The notes: generated from the sequence alone by a model not told the origin. A DNA stretch of 64,000 nucleotides from CAWCWN01 sp963799245 (GCA_963799245.1 CAWCWN010000006.1:124001-188000), one strand, 5' to 3'. Positions 16,561-25,992 are shown, counted from the first letter of the stretch. Translations and numbers: made by a program.

Positions 16561-17259
16561 ATGACACAAACTGCCAAAGGGCAAAAAAATACACCACAGC
16601 GATCAAATCGGCCCGGACAGCGCCAGCAGGAGCGCCTGATGCGCCTGGCGCGGCGTAGAAGACGCCAGCGTATATGGACGAGTGCCATTATTGCCGTAGT
16701 ACTTATAGCTGCGGCTGGCTTAGGTTACTGGCAATTTCAACGTATTCAGGCGCAAGATGCCGCAAGTGCGGCGGCAAGGCATGTCTCAGCCGTTGCCACC
16801 GCCACTGCCTCTGCGCCCATTGGTCCCACCTGCGCGGCTGCATCCTCCGTTCCCGCGGCCTATGACTCGACTCCCAAAGCAGGCCCGAGCAGCCCGCCAG
16901 CGGTCAGCGGGTCGCCGGCCAAAAACGCTGATGGGCTGCAATGTTTAAATCTGAAAGTCGGCAGCGGCGCGGTGGCCAAGACGGGCAGCACCGTCTCGGT
17001 TGAATACACGGGCTGGCTGCAGAGCATTGGCAAGAAATTCGATAGTTCCTATGACCGCGGAGCTCAGCCTTTCTCTGTGACACCGCTGGGGCAGGCCCAG
17101 GTGATCCAGGGGTGGAACGAAGGCCTGGTCGGCATGAAGGTGGGTGGAATACGCCGTCTGATCATTCCCCCCTCCCTTGGCTACGGTTCTCAGGCGAACC
17201 AGGCCATCCCCGCCAACTCGACCCTGATTTTTGACGTCACCGTCCTCAGCGTCTCGTAG
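16561..17259 (+). CDS. Membrane-anchored FKBP-type peptidyl-prolyl isomerase
   Basis: Catalyses cis-trans isomerisation of Xaa-Pro bonds, here probably outside the membrane. The 232-residue product has a basic N-terminus (LMRLARRRRRQRIWTS), one membrane helix at about residues 40-58 (AIIAVVLIAAAGLGYWQF), an Ala/Ser/Pro linker and a C-terminal FKBP domain with VSVEYTGWLQ, GKKFDSS, VIQGWNEGLVGMKVGGIRRL and IPPSLGYGS, all hallmark blocks. The ATG at 16561 has GAGGAGAG upstream; a longer frame from 16522 lacks one. It diverges from the tricorn-like protease; both could act in protein quality control, which is inference. Confidence 0.9.
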   Translation: MTQTAKGQKNTPQRSNRPGQRQQERLMRLARRRRRQRIWTSAIIAVVLIAAAGLGYWQFQRIQAQDAASAAARHVSAVATATASAPIGPTCAAASSVPAAYDSTPKAGPSSPPAVSGSPAKNADGLQCLNLKVGSGAVAKTGSTVSVEYTGWLQSIGKKFDSSYDRGAQPFSVTPLGQAQVIQGWNEGLVGMKVGGIRRLIIPPSLGYGSQANQAIPANSTLIFDVTVLSVS

Positions 17260-17286
17260 TTGCACTATCCAATTTTTACTTTACCC

Positions 17287-17315
17287 TTGACTTTTGGCGG
17301 AGCAGTGGGTATACT
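17287..17315 (+). promoter_or_regulatory. Strong sigma70 promoter of the pyr operon
   Basis: TTGACT (17287-17292) and TATACT (17310-17315) are exactly 17 bp apart. The predicted start near 17322 gives a leader of about 340 nt before pyrB. Confidence 0.7.
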
Positions 17316-17375
17316 TCTAACAATTTGAAATCACCCTGCAGATGTTCCACTGTGTGGAAAAGGAATGGTTTTTTC

Positions 17376-17498
17376 ATGGCTACGAGCTACCGGGTACATA
17401 CAAAGATACTACTGGCACAACACATGCGCCGGCAGTTCCATCCCATGGATGGGCCCGGTGTGGTTATAGCAGTGTTTTCACTCTTCTCATCCCATTGA
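17376..17498 (+). CDS. Putative pyrL-like leader peptide, 40 aa
   Basis: Frame starts MATSYRVHTKILLAQHMRRQ and ends with AVFSLFSSH. Its TGA (17496-17498) lies in the loop of the terminator hairpin at 17484-17512, and its last four sense codons form the hairpin 5-prime arm. AAAAGGAATGG precedes the ATG, and T-rich tracts occur at 17369-17374 and 17474-17490. In E. coli pyrBI a 44-residue leader peptide extends across the attenuator: when UTP is low, polymerase pauses at U tracts, the ribosome catches up and blocks the hairpin. The geometry here is the same. Whether it is translated is untested, and a ribosome-free terminator remains possible. Confidence 0.5.
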   Translation: MATSYRVHTKILLAQHMRRQFHPMDGPGVVIAVFSLFSSH

Positions 17499-17521
17499 TT
17501 TGGGGATGAGAATTTTTTTTT
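17484..17521 (+). terminator. pyr operon attenuator/terminator
   Basis: TTCTCATCCC (17484-17493) pairs with GGGATGAGAA (17503-17512) over 10 bp, followed by nine T residues. It lies between the pyr promoter and pyrB, and the leader reading frame stops inside its loop. Confidence 0.8.
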
Positions 17522-17659
17522 GTTCTTCGCATGGCCAGACGCGTCGCATGCTGGCGCGTAGAGGATGCCCGTGCTATTCAACGACAAGCCAGTGCTGTGT
17601 TGAGTAGGAAGGAATAGAAGGACGACCTGTCAACATGTTGTCTATATCTAGGAGGTATT

Positions 17660-18655
17660 ATGTTTCAAGTCGCTACCCAGACGCAGGTCAGCTCCGAGAT
17701 GATTAACTGTAATTTTGCGGGGAAGGATATCATTTCTATAGACCAGTTTGCCGCGGAAGACCTTTTCCTGCTCTTCGAATTAACTCGCAAGATGAAGCGC
17801 GCCGTTCACAGTCATGAGCCTGTGCGATTACTTGAAGGCAACATAGTGACGCTGCTGTTCTTTGAGCCATCCAGTAGGACCTTCGGGTCATTTGGCGCGG
17901 CGGTCAAAAGGCTGGGCGGGCAAACAATCGATGTACAGAACCCGGAAACGGTTACCTCCTGTTTTAAAGGGGAGACCTTCGAAGATACGATTCGAACGTT
18001 TGAAGCATATTCGGACGCGCTCGTTCTGCGTCATAGCGTGGCGGGCTCGGCCAAAAGGGCTGCGGAGGTCGCCTGTTCCGTGCCTGTGATCAACGCCGGC
18101 GATGGTAACAACGAGCACCCCACACAGACACTCCTGGATCTCTACACGCTGTATGAAATATTTGGCAGGCTCAGCAACCTTACCTGCCTGCTCGCCGGCG
18201 ATCCTCTTAACAGTCGAGTGCTGCATTCACTTATGCGCGGGCTCTCTCTCTTCAAGGGCAATACCGTTTACCTGCTGTCACCTCCCCAGCTGCGCCTGAG
18301 GAGAGTGGATCTCCTCTACTGGAGCGAGTGTGGCGTGAGAATTTACGAAATTTGCAGTGAAAAAGAGATTCCCGCTACCTGCGATTTCTGGTACTGGACG
18401 CGTATCCAGAAAGAGCGTTTCGCCTCGCTCGAGGAGTACGATGACATTGTGAAGGATAGATTTATCGTGACGCCCGAGCTGTTAAACACCTACGCGAGCA
18501 AGGACATGATCCTGATGGATCCCCTGCCCAGGGTAGGAACGATAGACCCGGCGGTTGATAGCGATGAGAGAGCGGTTTATTTCGGATCGCAGATCCGAAA
18601 TGGTCTGTACACGCGCATGGCGCTGCTGGCGCTGCTGCTTGACAGGGTAGTATAA
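17660..18655 (+). CDS. pyrB: Aspartate carbamoyltransferase catalytic chain
   Basis: Joins carbamoyl phosphate and aspartate, the first committed pyrimidine step. The 331-residue product has the carbamoyl-phosphate loop FFEPSSRTFGSF near residue 70 (the usual sequence is S-T-R-T; here S-S-R-T), the VLRHS block, GDGNNEHPTQTLLDLYTLYE and the C-terminal DPLPRVGTIDPAVDSDERA. The last block favours aspartate over ornithine carbamoyltransferase. The region normally reading GDLxNGRTVHSL is GDPLNSRVLHSLMRG, so the Thr of the NGRT motif is replaced. A start with AGGAGG (17650-17655) is well supported. No regulatory chain pyrI is present. First gene of a tight six-gene operon. Confidence 0.92.
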   Translation: MFQVATQTQVSSEMINCNFAGKDIISIDQFAAEDLFLLFELTRKMKRAVHSHEPVRLLEGNIVTLLFFEPSSRTFGSFGAAVKRLGGQTIDVQNPETVTSCFKGETFEDTIRTFEAYSDALVLRHSVAGSAKRAAEVACSVPVINAGDGNNEHPTQTLLDLYTLYEIFGRLSNLTCLLAGDPLNSRVLHSLMRGLSLFKGNTVYLLSPPQLRLRRVDLLYWSECGVRIYEICSEKEIPATCDFWYWTRIQKERFASLEEYDDIVKDRFIVTPELLNTYASKDMILMDPLPRVGTIDPAVDSDERAVYFGSQIRNGLYTRMALLALLLDRVV

Positions 18656-18666
18656 AGAGGTTTGGC

Positions 18667-19803
18667 ATGCAAATGAATGTGATTGATGGCAATCTGCTTG
18701 TAGATGACTGCGATATTTTCAAGGCGCATGTCCCTGCAAGCCCCCCTGCTGATGCGGCGCTACTCCTGGCGGATGGCACTCGCTTTGAGGGCAGGTCGTT
18801 TGGCTATGAGGAAGCAGCTGCGGGTGAGGTTGTCTTCAGCACTGGTATGGTTGGCTATCCGCAGTCCCTGACCGATCCGTCCTATACAGGCCAGATCCTG
18901 GTAATGACGTACCCCCTCATCGGCAATTATGGGGTACCGCGACGATCGCTGTGGGAGAGCGACAGCATTCACGTCGCGGGGCTGGTCGTTTCGAACTATA
19001 TCGCTACGCCCGCGCATATCCAAAGTATTATGAGCCTGGGCGACTGGCTGTGCCAGCAAAAAATTCCCACCCTGGAAATCAAAGATACGCGTTTACTGAC
19101 CCGCCATATCCGCACTCATGGTACGATGCTGGGTAAGATCATTTTCGCTGACGAGCCTGCCTGCTACGATCCCAATAAGGACAACCTGGTCGCGCGTGTC
19201 TCGCCCCCTGAAGTGCGGCAGGAGGGCAGCGGAGATATTACCATCGCCCTGATCGACTGCGGCGCCAAACGCAACATCACGCACTCTCTCCTGCAGCGAA
19301 ATGTGCGCGTAGTCAGGGTGCCATGGGATTATGACCTGTTCGCGCCAGCGCCTGCTTTTGCCTTCGATGGCATCGTGGTATCAAATGGGCCCGGTAACCC
19401 AAAAATGGTGACCAGGACGATTCAGACTCTGCGGACGGCGCTTGAGCGCAGGATCCCGACGCTCGGCATCTGCCTCGGGCATCAATTGCTGGCGCTGGCG
19501 GCGGGGGGGGACACCTACAAACTAAAATATGGCCACCGCAGTCAAAACCAGCCCTGCCTGCTGCATGGTACGCAGCGCTGCTATATCACGACCCAAAATC
19601 ATAGTTTTGCCGTGGGTACGCTCCCGCCAGGCTTCACTCCCTGGTTTAGCAATGCGAATGACGGCAGTAACGAGGGCATGCAGCATAGTCAGCATCCCTT
19701 TCTCTCGGTGCAATTTCATCCCGAGGCCGCGCCGGGTCCGCTGGATAGCGCGTGGATCTTCGATTACTTTCTTGAGAAGGTGAAAGAGGCGCGGGTAAAG
19801 TGA
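18667..19803 (+). CDS. carA: Carbamoyl-phosphate synthase small chain
   Basis: Glutaminase subunit that feeds ammonia to CarB. The 378-residue product has the CarA N-terminal domain (GEVVFSTGMVGYPQSLTDPS) and a class I glutamine amidotransferase domain: the Cys nucleophile is in LGICLGHQLLALAAGG near residue 262, and the His/Glu pair in VQFHPEAAPGP near 350. About 30 residues precede the usual start (ALLLADGT), so an internal start is possible. It begins 11 bp after pyrB and its TGA overlaps the carB GTG by 4 bp, suggesting translational coupling. Confidence 0.95.
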   Translation: MQMNVIDGNLLVDDCDIFKAHVPASPPADAALLLADGTRFEGRSFGYEEAAAGEVVFSTGMVGYPQSLTDPSYTGQILVMTYPLIGNYGVPRRSLWESDSIHVAGLVVSNYIATPAHIQSIMSLGDWLCQQKIPTLEIKDTRLLTRHIRTHGTMLGKIIFADEPACYDPNKDNLVARVSPPEVRQEGSGDITIALIDCGAKRNITHSLLQRNVRVVRVPWDYDLFAPAPAFAFDGIVVSNGPGNPKMVTRTIQTLRTALERRIPTLGICLGHQLLALAAGGDTYKLKYGHRSQNQPCLLHGTQRCYITTQNHSFAVGTLPPGFTPWFSNANDGSNEGMQHSQHPFLSVQFHPEAAPGPLDSAWIFDYFLEKVKEARVK

Positions 19804-22800
19804 AAAAGCTACAGAAAGTGCTGCTGCTGGGGGCGGGCGCCCTCAAGATTGGACAATCCGGGGAGTTCGACTACTCGGGCTCGCAGGCCCTCAAGGCTTT
19901 ACGCGAAGAGGGCATCAAAACTATCCTGGTCAACCCCAATATCGCGACGATCCAGACCTCGCGCTTGTTGGCCGACCAGGTCTATTTCCTGCCGGTGACA
20001 CCTTTTTTTGTCGCAAAGATCATTGAGAAAGAGCGACCCGATGGCATTTTGCTCTCCTTCGGTGGGCAGACGGCGCTCAATTGCGGCATGGAGCTGTCCG
20101 CGCAGGGGATCCTGGACAGGTACCAGGTGCAAATACTGGGCACCCCCATCTCCGCTATTCTGCTGACGGAGGACCGCCAGGCCTTTGTGCAGCACCTGCA
20201 CGACATCGACATTCCTACCCCCCGGAGCCGGAGCGCGCAGACGCTCGACGAGGCTCTCAGGCAGGGAGCGGAGATCGGTTTTCCGTTGATGGTACGAGCC
20301 GGCTTTGCCCTGGGAGGGCAGGGATCGGGCATCGCCAGGGACGAGCAGGAGCTTGAGCGGATTGTAAATGGAGCCCTGGCCTTCGCTCCCCAGGTGCTGA
20401 TTGAGCAGTACCTGCACCATTACAAGGAAGTAGAGTATGAGGTGGTCCGTGACAGGCATGACAATTGCATCACGGTCTGCAATATGGAAAACATGGACCC
20501 CCTGGGCATTCACACCGGTGAGTCCATCGTAATAGCCCCCAGCCAGACGCTCACAAACGATGAGTATCATAGCTTGCGTCATGCCGCGATCACTATTGTG
20601 AGAAGCCTGGGCGTTATTGGCGAATGTAACGTACAGTTCGCCCTCGATCCCATCACCTCCGCCTACTATGTCATAGAAGTCAACGCGCGCCTCTCACGTA
20701 GTTCTGCCCTGGCAAGCAAGGCCACAGGTTATCCTCTGGCATATGTTGCGGCCAAACTGGCGCTTGACTACGGGCTGGTGGACCTGACCAACAAAGTAAC
20801 GGGCGTCACGACTGCCTGTTTTGAGCCCAGCCTGGATTACGTCGTGGTGAAAATTCCCCGTTGGGACCTGGAGAAGTTCAAAGGCGTAGATGAAACCATC
20901 GGGACAGGGATGAAGTCGGTCGGGGAGGTCATGGGCATCGGCCGCACATTTGAAGAGGCATATCAGAAGGCCATTCGCATGCTGGACCTGGATTTCGAAG
21001 GCGCCACCTCGCGTAAGGCCTTCGCGAACAGCGAGGACGAGGGGGAGGTGATAGACATGTACCTGTACACGCCGACACCTAAACGCATGTTCGCACTGCC
21101 CGTGGCGATGCGCAAGGGTTTTTCCCCGGCGGACATTGCCGCTATAACGGGCATCGATCGCTGGTTTTTGCAACGCATCAAATCTATCGTCGATGTAGAA
21201 CAGGCCTTACAGGCCGACCAGGACCTCTCCATGCGCGCACTTTGCAATTTGAAACAGCTGGGTGTCTCGGACGCGCGCATCGCCGAATTGAGCGGCAAGA
21301 CCGAACTGGAGGTGCGCGCCCTGCGCAAAGAGCTTGGTGTGCGGCCACGCGTCTTTCAAATCGACACGCTCGCCGCCGAGTTCCCCTCCGACACCAACTA
21401 TCTCTATATGACCTACAATGGAGAGCATGACGATGTGGCGCCGCTCGCTGATGAGGGCGTCGTGGTTCTGGGGTCTGGGCCATATCGTATCGGCTCGTCC
21501 GTGGAATTTGACTGGACAAGTGTCAGCACGGTTGAGGCTTTGAAGAAGTACGCCAAACGCTCTATCATCATTAATTGCAACCCTGAAACGGTCTCAACAG
21601 ACTACGACATCTCGGAGCGGCTATACTTTGAGGAACTCACCTTTGAGCGCATCGCCGATATTTGCGAGTTCGAGTCGCCCTACGGGATCATCGTCTCAGT
21701 GGGGGGACAGACGCCGAATAATCGCGCCAGGTCATTGCAGCAGTATGGTTTGCGCCTGCTGGGAACCGACGCCGGCAATATCGATCGCGCGGAGGATCGC
21801 AACAAATTTTCGGAGCTACTGGACAAACTGGATATTCACCAGCCTGCCTGGGATGCCTTCAGCACTATTGACGAGCTGGCCAACTTCGCCGCACGGGTGG
21901 GTTATCCGGTGCTGGTGAGGCCGTCGTACGTGCTTTCGGGCAGCGCCATGAAGGTCTGTTATACACAGGAGGAGCTGGAACAGTACAGCAGGGAGGCCGC
22001 TGCCGTTTCACCCGATCATCCTGTGACCGTCTCCAAGTTTATGCGCCAGGTCAAAGAGCTTGAGCTAGACGCGGTAGCACAGCGCGGCGACATCAAAGCT
22101 TTTGTCATCTCCGAGCATATCGAGAACGCGGGTGTACACTCTGGTGATGCAACCATTGTACTGCCCCCGCAAAACATCAATGCCCCGACGCTGAGCCGCA
22201 TTGAAGCGGTCGGGCATGCCATCGCCAGGGCTTTAGAAATAACAGGCCCCTTCAATATGCAGTTCCTTGCCAGGGAGAACCAGGTGTATGTCATTGAGGT
22301 AAATCTGCGGGCGTCACGCACCTTCCCTTTCATCTCGAAGGTCACCGGCGTCAATTTTGCGGAACTCTTCGTCGCTGCACTCTTTGAACGAGATGTTCCG
22401 GCCGTGGTTATTCCCCGGCCCGCTTTTGTCGCCGTCAAGGCGCCGCAATTCTCGTTCTCGCGCCTGGCGGGTGCGGACCCGGTGCTGCGGGTGGAGATGT
22501 CATCAACGGGTGAGGTCGCGTGCTTTGGCGAGGACCTCGAGGAGGCCTATCTCAAGGCGGCCCTGGCCACGGGTGGTAGTATTCCTGGCAGGGGTATCTT
22601 TATTAGCCTGGGCGGCGACGAGAAAAAACTCAAATTCCTGGAGGGCGCCCGCCAGCTGGCGGCCCTCGCGATTCCTCTCTACGCGACGGAGAAAACATGC
22701 GCTTTTTTGCGTATGCATGGGATTGAGGCAACTATGCTCTACAAAATTCACGAGGAGCAAGAGCCCAATGTGCTTACATACTTCCGTGACAACAAAATCG

Positions 22801-22988
22801 ATCTCGCCATTAATATCGTCGAGGGGCATATCAAGAAGGAGCTGGATGATGACTACGCCATGCGCCGCTACGCCATTGACCATAATATTCCCCTGCTGAC
22901 GAAAATCAAGCAGGCGCGCCTTCTCGCCAGGGCGCTGACCGCAAAAGATGTGCATACTCTACCCATCAAGTCATGGGACGAATACTAG
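19800..22988 (+). CDS. carB: Carbamoyl-phosphate synthase large chain
   Basis: Synthesises carbamoyl phosphate from bicarbonate, ammonia and two ATP. The 1062-residue product (normal length) has two homologous ATP-grasp halves. The first starts KVLLLGAGALKIGQSGEFDY and has LVRAGFALGGQGSGI; the second starts VVVLGSGPYRIGSSVEFDW with VLVRPSYVLSGSAMKV; both have the metal-site block (VIEVNARLSRSSALASKATG and VIEVNLRASRTFPFISKVTG). The C-terminal MGS-like allosteric domain starts near residue 930. GTG start overlapping carA. Confidence 0.97.
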   Translation: MKKLQKVLLLGAGALKIGQSGEFDYSGSQALKALREEGIKTILVNPNIATIQTSRLLADQVYFLPVTPFFVAKIIEKERPDGILLSFGGQTALNCGMELSAQGILDRYQVQILGTPISAILLTEDRQAFVQHLHDIDIPTPRSRSAQTLDEALRQGAEIGFPLMVRAGFALGGQGSGIARDEQELERIVNGALAFAPQVLIEQYLHHYKEVEYEVVRDRHDNCITVCNMENMDPLGIHTGESIVIAPSQTLTNDEYHSLRHAAITIVRSLGVIGECNVQFALDPITSAYYVIEVNARLSRSSALASKATGYPLAYVAAKLALDYGLVDLTNKVTGVTTACFEPSLDYVVVKIPRWDLEKFKGVDETIGTGMKSVGEVMGIGRTFEEAYQKAIRMLDLDFEGATSRKAFANSEDEGEVIDMYLYTPTPKRMFALPVAMRKGFSPADIAAITGIDRWFLQRIKSIVDVEQALQADQDLSMRALCNLKQLGVSDARIAELSGKTELEVRALRKELGVRPRVFQIDTLAAEFPSDTNYLYMTYNGEHDDVAPLADEGVVVLGSGPYRIGSSVEFDWTSVSTVEALKKYAKRSIIINCNPETVSTDYDISERLYFEELTFERIADICEFESPYGIIVSVGGQTPNNRARSLQQYGLRLLGTDAGNIDRAEDRNKFSELLDKLDIHQPAWDAFSTIDELANFAARVGYPVLVRPSYVLSGSAMKVCYTQEELEQYSREAAAVSPDHPVTVSKFMRQVKELELDAVAQRGDIKAFVISEHIENAGVHSGDATIVLPPQNINAPTLSRIEAVGHAIARALEITGPFNMQFLARENQVYVIEVNLRASRTFPFISKVTGVNFAELFVAALFERDVPAVVIPRPAFVAVKAPQFSFSRLAGADPVLRVEMSSTGEVACFGEDLEEAYLKAALATGGSIPGRGIFISLGGDEKKLKFLEGARQLAALAIPLYATEKTCAFLRMHGIEATMLYKIHEEQEPNVLTYFRDNKIDLAINIVEGHIKKELDDDYAMRRYAIDHNIPLLTKIKQARLLARALTAKDVHTLPIKSWDEY

Positions 22989-23002
22989 CGAAGGAGCAGC
23001 CG

Positions 23003-24355
23003 ATGTCTACTATGTTGATGGGTACGATTGTGCTGCCCGAACGGGTCGTCGAAGGGACTATCACTATAGCTGGAGAGAAAATTGCGCGCATAGAGGAGGG
23101 CTTTCCAGGCGATGTTGAGCATGCCTTCGACTTCCGTGGCAAATACCTGCTACCGGGGTTGATAGAGGTGCATGGTCATTTGCGTGAACCCGGGCTCGAA
23201 TATAAAGAGGATATCGCGCATGGGACGCGCGCCGGGCTTGCGGGCGGCTACACAACCATCCTGGATATGCCTAATACGCGGCCACCAACGACGACTGTGG
23301 CCCGCCTGCAAGCGCAGATAAGCAGGTATGCCGCTGGATCGTACTGCGACTTTGCCATCAATATGGGCACTGCGCGTGACGATATCGACGAATTAAGGGA
23401 GGTTGATCGCGCCATGGTCAGCGGCGTAAAAATATTTGCCGCCGGCCACGCTACGACGCCAACGACTATTCCTCACCTCAGCGAGCTGGCGCGGATCTTT
23501 GAGATCCTCGCTGAGCGCGGACTTATGGCAATCGTGCACGCGGAGAATCAGGAATTGATCGATTATTTCACCCATCGCTACCGCGACCTCCTGGCAAGAA
23601 AGGACGCGGCCGCATGGGGAGAGGCGAGGAATCTCTCGGTCGTGCTGACTTCTGTGCTCGAGATGATCGTACTGGCGAAGCAATTCGGTGTAAAACTCTA
23701 CCTGCTGCATCAGTCCACGCCTGAAGAGTTTGCCGCGCTAGAATTCGGCAGAAAAATAGGCGTTGATGTCTACGGCGAGGTGACGACTGTCCACCTGACT
23801 TTTAGCAGCGCTGATTATGCGGAATATGGCAACCTGATAAACATTGCGCCCGCCCTGCGGGCGCCGGATGTAAAGGAGCAGCTCTGGCAGCTGCTGCGCG
23901 CGGGAAAGATTGACACGGTAGTGACCGACCACGCGCCCCACACCCTGGCGGAGAAGCAGAAGCCGAATGTGTGGGAGGTGGCATCCGGCATGCCTGGTTT
24001 GCAGGAGGCGCTGCCGGTTCTGCTCAGCAACTGGGTACGACACTTCGGTAGAGAGACGCTCGAAGAGGGGCTTATGCGTATCGCCCAGGTTACTTCGCAG
24101 AACGTCGCACGGATTTTTGGCTTTAAGCACAAAGGCGCTCTCGCCGTCGCGCAGGATGCCGATATCGTCGTCGTTGATACGCTGCAGCCCTGGAAGGTCG
24201 AGAGAAAAGACCTCTTCACGAAGAATCAATGGTCTGTCTACGAGGGGCAGGAGTTGATCGGCAGGCCGCTTGCGACGTTTTTGCGCGGCAAGCTCGTCTA
24301 CCACAATGGTGAGATCCTCGGTCGCCCTCAGGGCAGGCAGCTGATAGTAAGGTGA
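23003..24355 (+). CDS. pyrC: Dihydroorotase (class I)
   Basis: Cyclises N-carbamoyl-aspartate to dihydroorotate. The 450-residue amidohydrolase has the metal-binding VHGHLREPGLEYKEDIAHGT near residue 52, GGYTTILDMPNTRPPTT, and the late DHAPHTLAEK block with the metal-ligand Asp near residue 305. The REPG motif separates it from allantoinase only partly, but the operon settles the role. I place the start at 23003, where AAGGAG lies six bases upstream, and not at the in-frame ATG at 22973 inside carB. Confidence 0.93.
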   Translation: MSTMLMGTIVLPERVVEGTITIAGEKIARIEEGFPGDVEHAFDFRGKYLLPGLIEVHGHLREPGLEYKEDIAHGTRAGLAGGYTTILDMPNTRPPTTTVARLQAQISRYAAGSYCDFAINMGTARDDIDELREVDRAMVSGVKIFAAGHATTPTTIPHLSELARIFEILAERGLMAIVHAENQELIDYFTHRYRDLLARKDAAAWGEARNLSVVLTSVLEMIVLAKQFGVKLYLLHQSTPEEFAALEFGRKIGVDVYGEVTTVHLTFSSADYAEYGNLINIAPALRAPDVKEQLWQLLRAGKIDTVVTDHAPHTLAEKQKPNVWEVASGMPGLQEALPVLLSNWVRHFGRETLEEGLMRIAQVTSQNVARIFGFKHKGALAVAQDADIVVVDTLQPWKVERKDLFTKNQWSVYEGQELIGRPLATFLRGKLVYHNGEILGRPQGRQLIVR

Positions 24356-24361
24356 TACATA

Positions 24362-25018
24362 ATGCCTAATAACGATGCAATTTTGCAGGTGTTTGTCGAC
24401 CTGGGAGCGATTATACGGGATAGTCATTTCGTCTATACCTCCGGTCGCCACAGTTCCGTCTACATCAATAAGGATGCGCTCTACTTGCACAGCGAGGCCA
24501 TATCCATGTTGTGCCGTGAGATGGCACGCCCGTATTTCTCTGTGCGGGTCGATGTCGTCGTCGGCCCCGTGCTGGGCGGTGTAGTGCTCTCGCAGTGGGT
24601 CGCTCACCACCTCAATAGCCAGCGCACTACGGGCGAGACGCTGGCTATCTATGCTGAAAAAAGTGACGATGATGCAGACAAAAAGTTCATGTTTACGCGC
24701 GGCTACGATAGATATATTCCCGGCCAGAACGTTCTCATCGTCGAGGATATCTTGACGACCGGCGGTTCCGTGCGCCAGATCGTCGACCTTGTGCGCAGGC
24801 ATGGGGGCAGCGTTATCGGCGTGAGCGCATTGTGTAACCGTGGCAACGTCCAGGCTGGCGATATTGGTGACGTGCCCATCCATAGTTTGCTGGAGCTAAG
24901 CCTGCAGACGTACAGCGCTGAAGAGTGCCCTTTCTGCCAGCAGCGCATCCCGATCAACAGCGAGCTTGGCAAAGGCAGGGCATTTCTAGCCAGGCAAAAA
25001 GCGGGTAGTGAGGATTAG
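24362..25018 (+). CDS. pyrE: Orotate phosphoribosyltransferase
   Basis: Adds the ribose phosphate of PRPP to orotate. The 218-residue product has the PRPP-binding motif VLIVEDILTTGGSVRQIVDL near residue 125 and the substrate region FVYTSGRHSSVYINKD near residue 22. The C-terminus carries a CPFCQQ pair followed by INSELGKGR, a feature of the subfamily fused to a short tail. It follows pyrC by 6 bp and precedes pyrF by 6 bp. Confidence 0.94.
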   Translation: MPNNDAILQVFVDLGAIIRDSHFVYTSGRHSSVYINKDALYLHSEAISMLCREMARPYFSVRVDVVVGPVLGGVVLSQWVAHHLNSQRTTGETLAIYAEKSDDDADKKFMFTRGYDRYIPGQNVLIVEDILTTGGSVRQIVDLVRRHGGSVIGVSALCNRGNVQAGDIGDVPIHSLLELSLQTYSAEECPFCQQRIPINSELGKGRAFLARQKAGSED

Positions 25019-25024
25019 CAGGCC

Positions 25025-25918
25025 ATGCGAGAAGGAAATCTGCCGGATCAACAGGTACATTCGGCCGGGACGCGCGGTGCTCGACCGTCTACGTTTATGA
25101 CGATGTTGGAGCAGGGCTGGCGCCAGGGCAATTTTATCTGTGTCGGTTTGGATTCCGCATATGAACGTTTGCCGGCGGCGCTGAGAAGTTCTACAACGGT
25201 CGAGGAGGCGCTTTTCGTCTTTAACCGCGACATTATCGATGCGACTTGCGAGCTTGTCTGTGCGTATAAGCCCAATGCGGCTTTTTACGAGGCCCAGGGG
25301 GATGCCGGATTTCGCGCTTTGCGCAGAACGGTACGCTACGTTCATGAGGCGTATCCTGCTATCCCTGTGATTTTGGATGCAAAGCGTGCGGATATTGATA
25401 GTACCAGCGCGGCGTATGCGACGGCGGCCTTCGACGTTTTAGGGGTTGATGCAATAACCGTGCTTCCCTATCTCGGTAAACAGGCTCTCGCGCCCTTGCT
25501 TGAGCGCGGGGAGAAGGGTATTATCATTTTAGTCAAAACATCGAACCCGGGCTCAGGCGAATTCCAGGACCTGCCCGTGGATGAAGCGCAGGAACCCTTC
25601 TACCAGGTAGTGGCGCGTCACGTGGCGCATAGCTGGAATAGCAAGGGAAATTGCGCCCTCGTCGTTGGCGCGACCTATGCCGCGGACCTCAAGCAGGTAC
25701 GAACTATTGTTGGAGATATGCCTATTCTCATCCCGGGCATTGGCGTACAGGGCGGCGAAGTTGCGGCTACAGTCTCTGCTGGCAGAGACAGCCGCGGCTG
25801 GGGCATGATTATCAACTCCGCGCGCGGCATAATCTTCGCCTCGCAGGGCGATGATTATGCCCAGGCCGCCAGAGAAGCGGTGTTGCGCCTGAAAACGGAG
25901 ATCTCGCGATGCTTATGA
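25025..25918 (+). CDS. pyrF: Orotidine 5-phosphate decarboxylase (type 2)
   Basis: Final step to UMP. The 297-residue product has the catalytic VILDAKRADIDSTSAAYA block (DxKxxDI) near residue 120, CVGLDSAYERLP, YKPNAAFYEAQG and the phosphate-binding IPGIGVQGGEVAAT loop; length and blocks fit the longer type 2 family common in Actinobacteria and Chloroflexi. The start may instead be the ATG at codon 25 (MTMLEQGW), since the first 24 residues are low in conservation. Last gene of the pyr operon; a dihydroorotate dehydrogenase gene is not in the window. Confidence 0.94.
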   Translation: MREGNLPDQQVHSAGTRGARPSTFMTMLEQGWRQGNFICVGLDSAYERLPAALRSSTTVEEALFVFNRDIIDATCELVCAYKPNAAFYEAQGDAGFRALRRTVRYVHEAYPAIPVILDAKRADIDSTSAAYATAAFDVLGVDAITVLPYLGKQALAPLLERGEKGIIILVKTSNPGSGEFQDLPVDEAQEPFYQVVARHVAHSWNSKGNCALVVGATYAADLKQVRTIVGDMPILIPGIGVQGGEVAATVSAGRDSRGWGMIINSARGIIFASQGDDYAQAAREAVLRLKTEISRCL

Positions 25919-25992
25919 AAATGTACGATGTATGAATTTACAGACCGAACTGGCGCCACAACATAAAAGCGGCCTGCGCCTAAAAAATCCGC

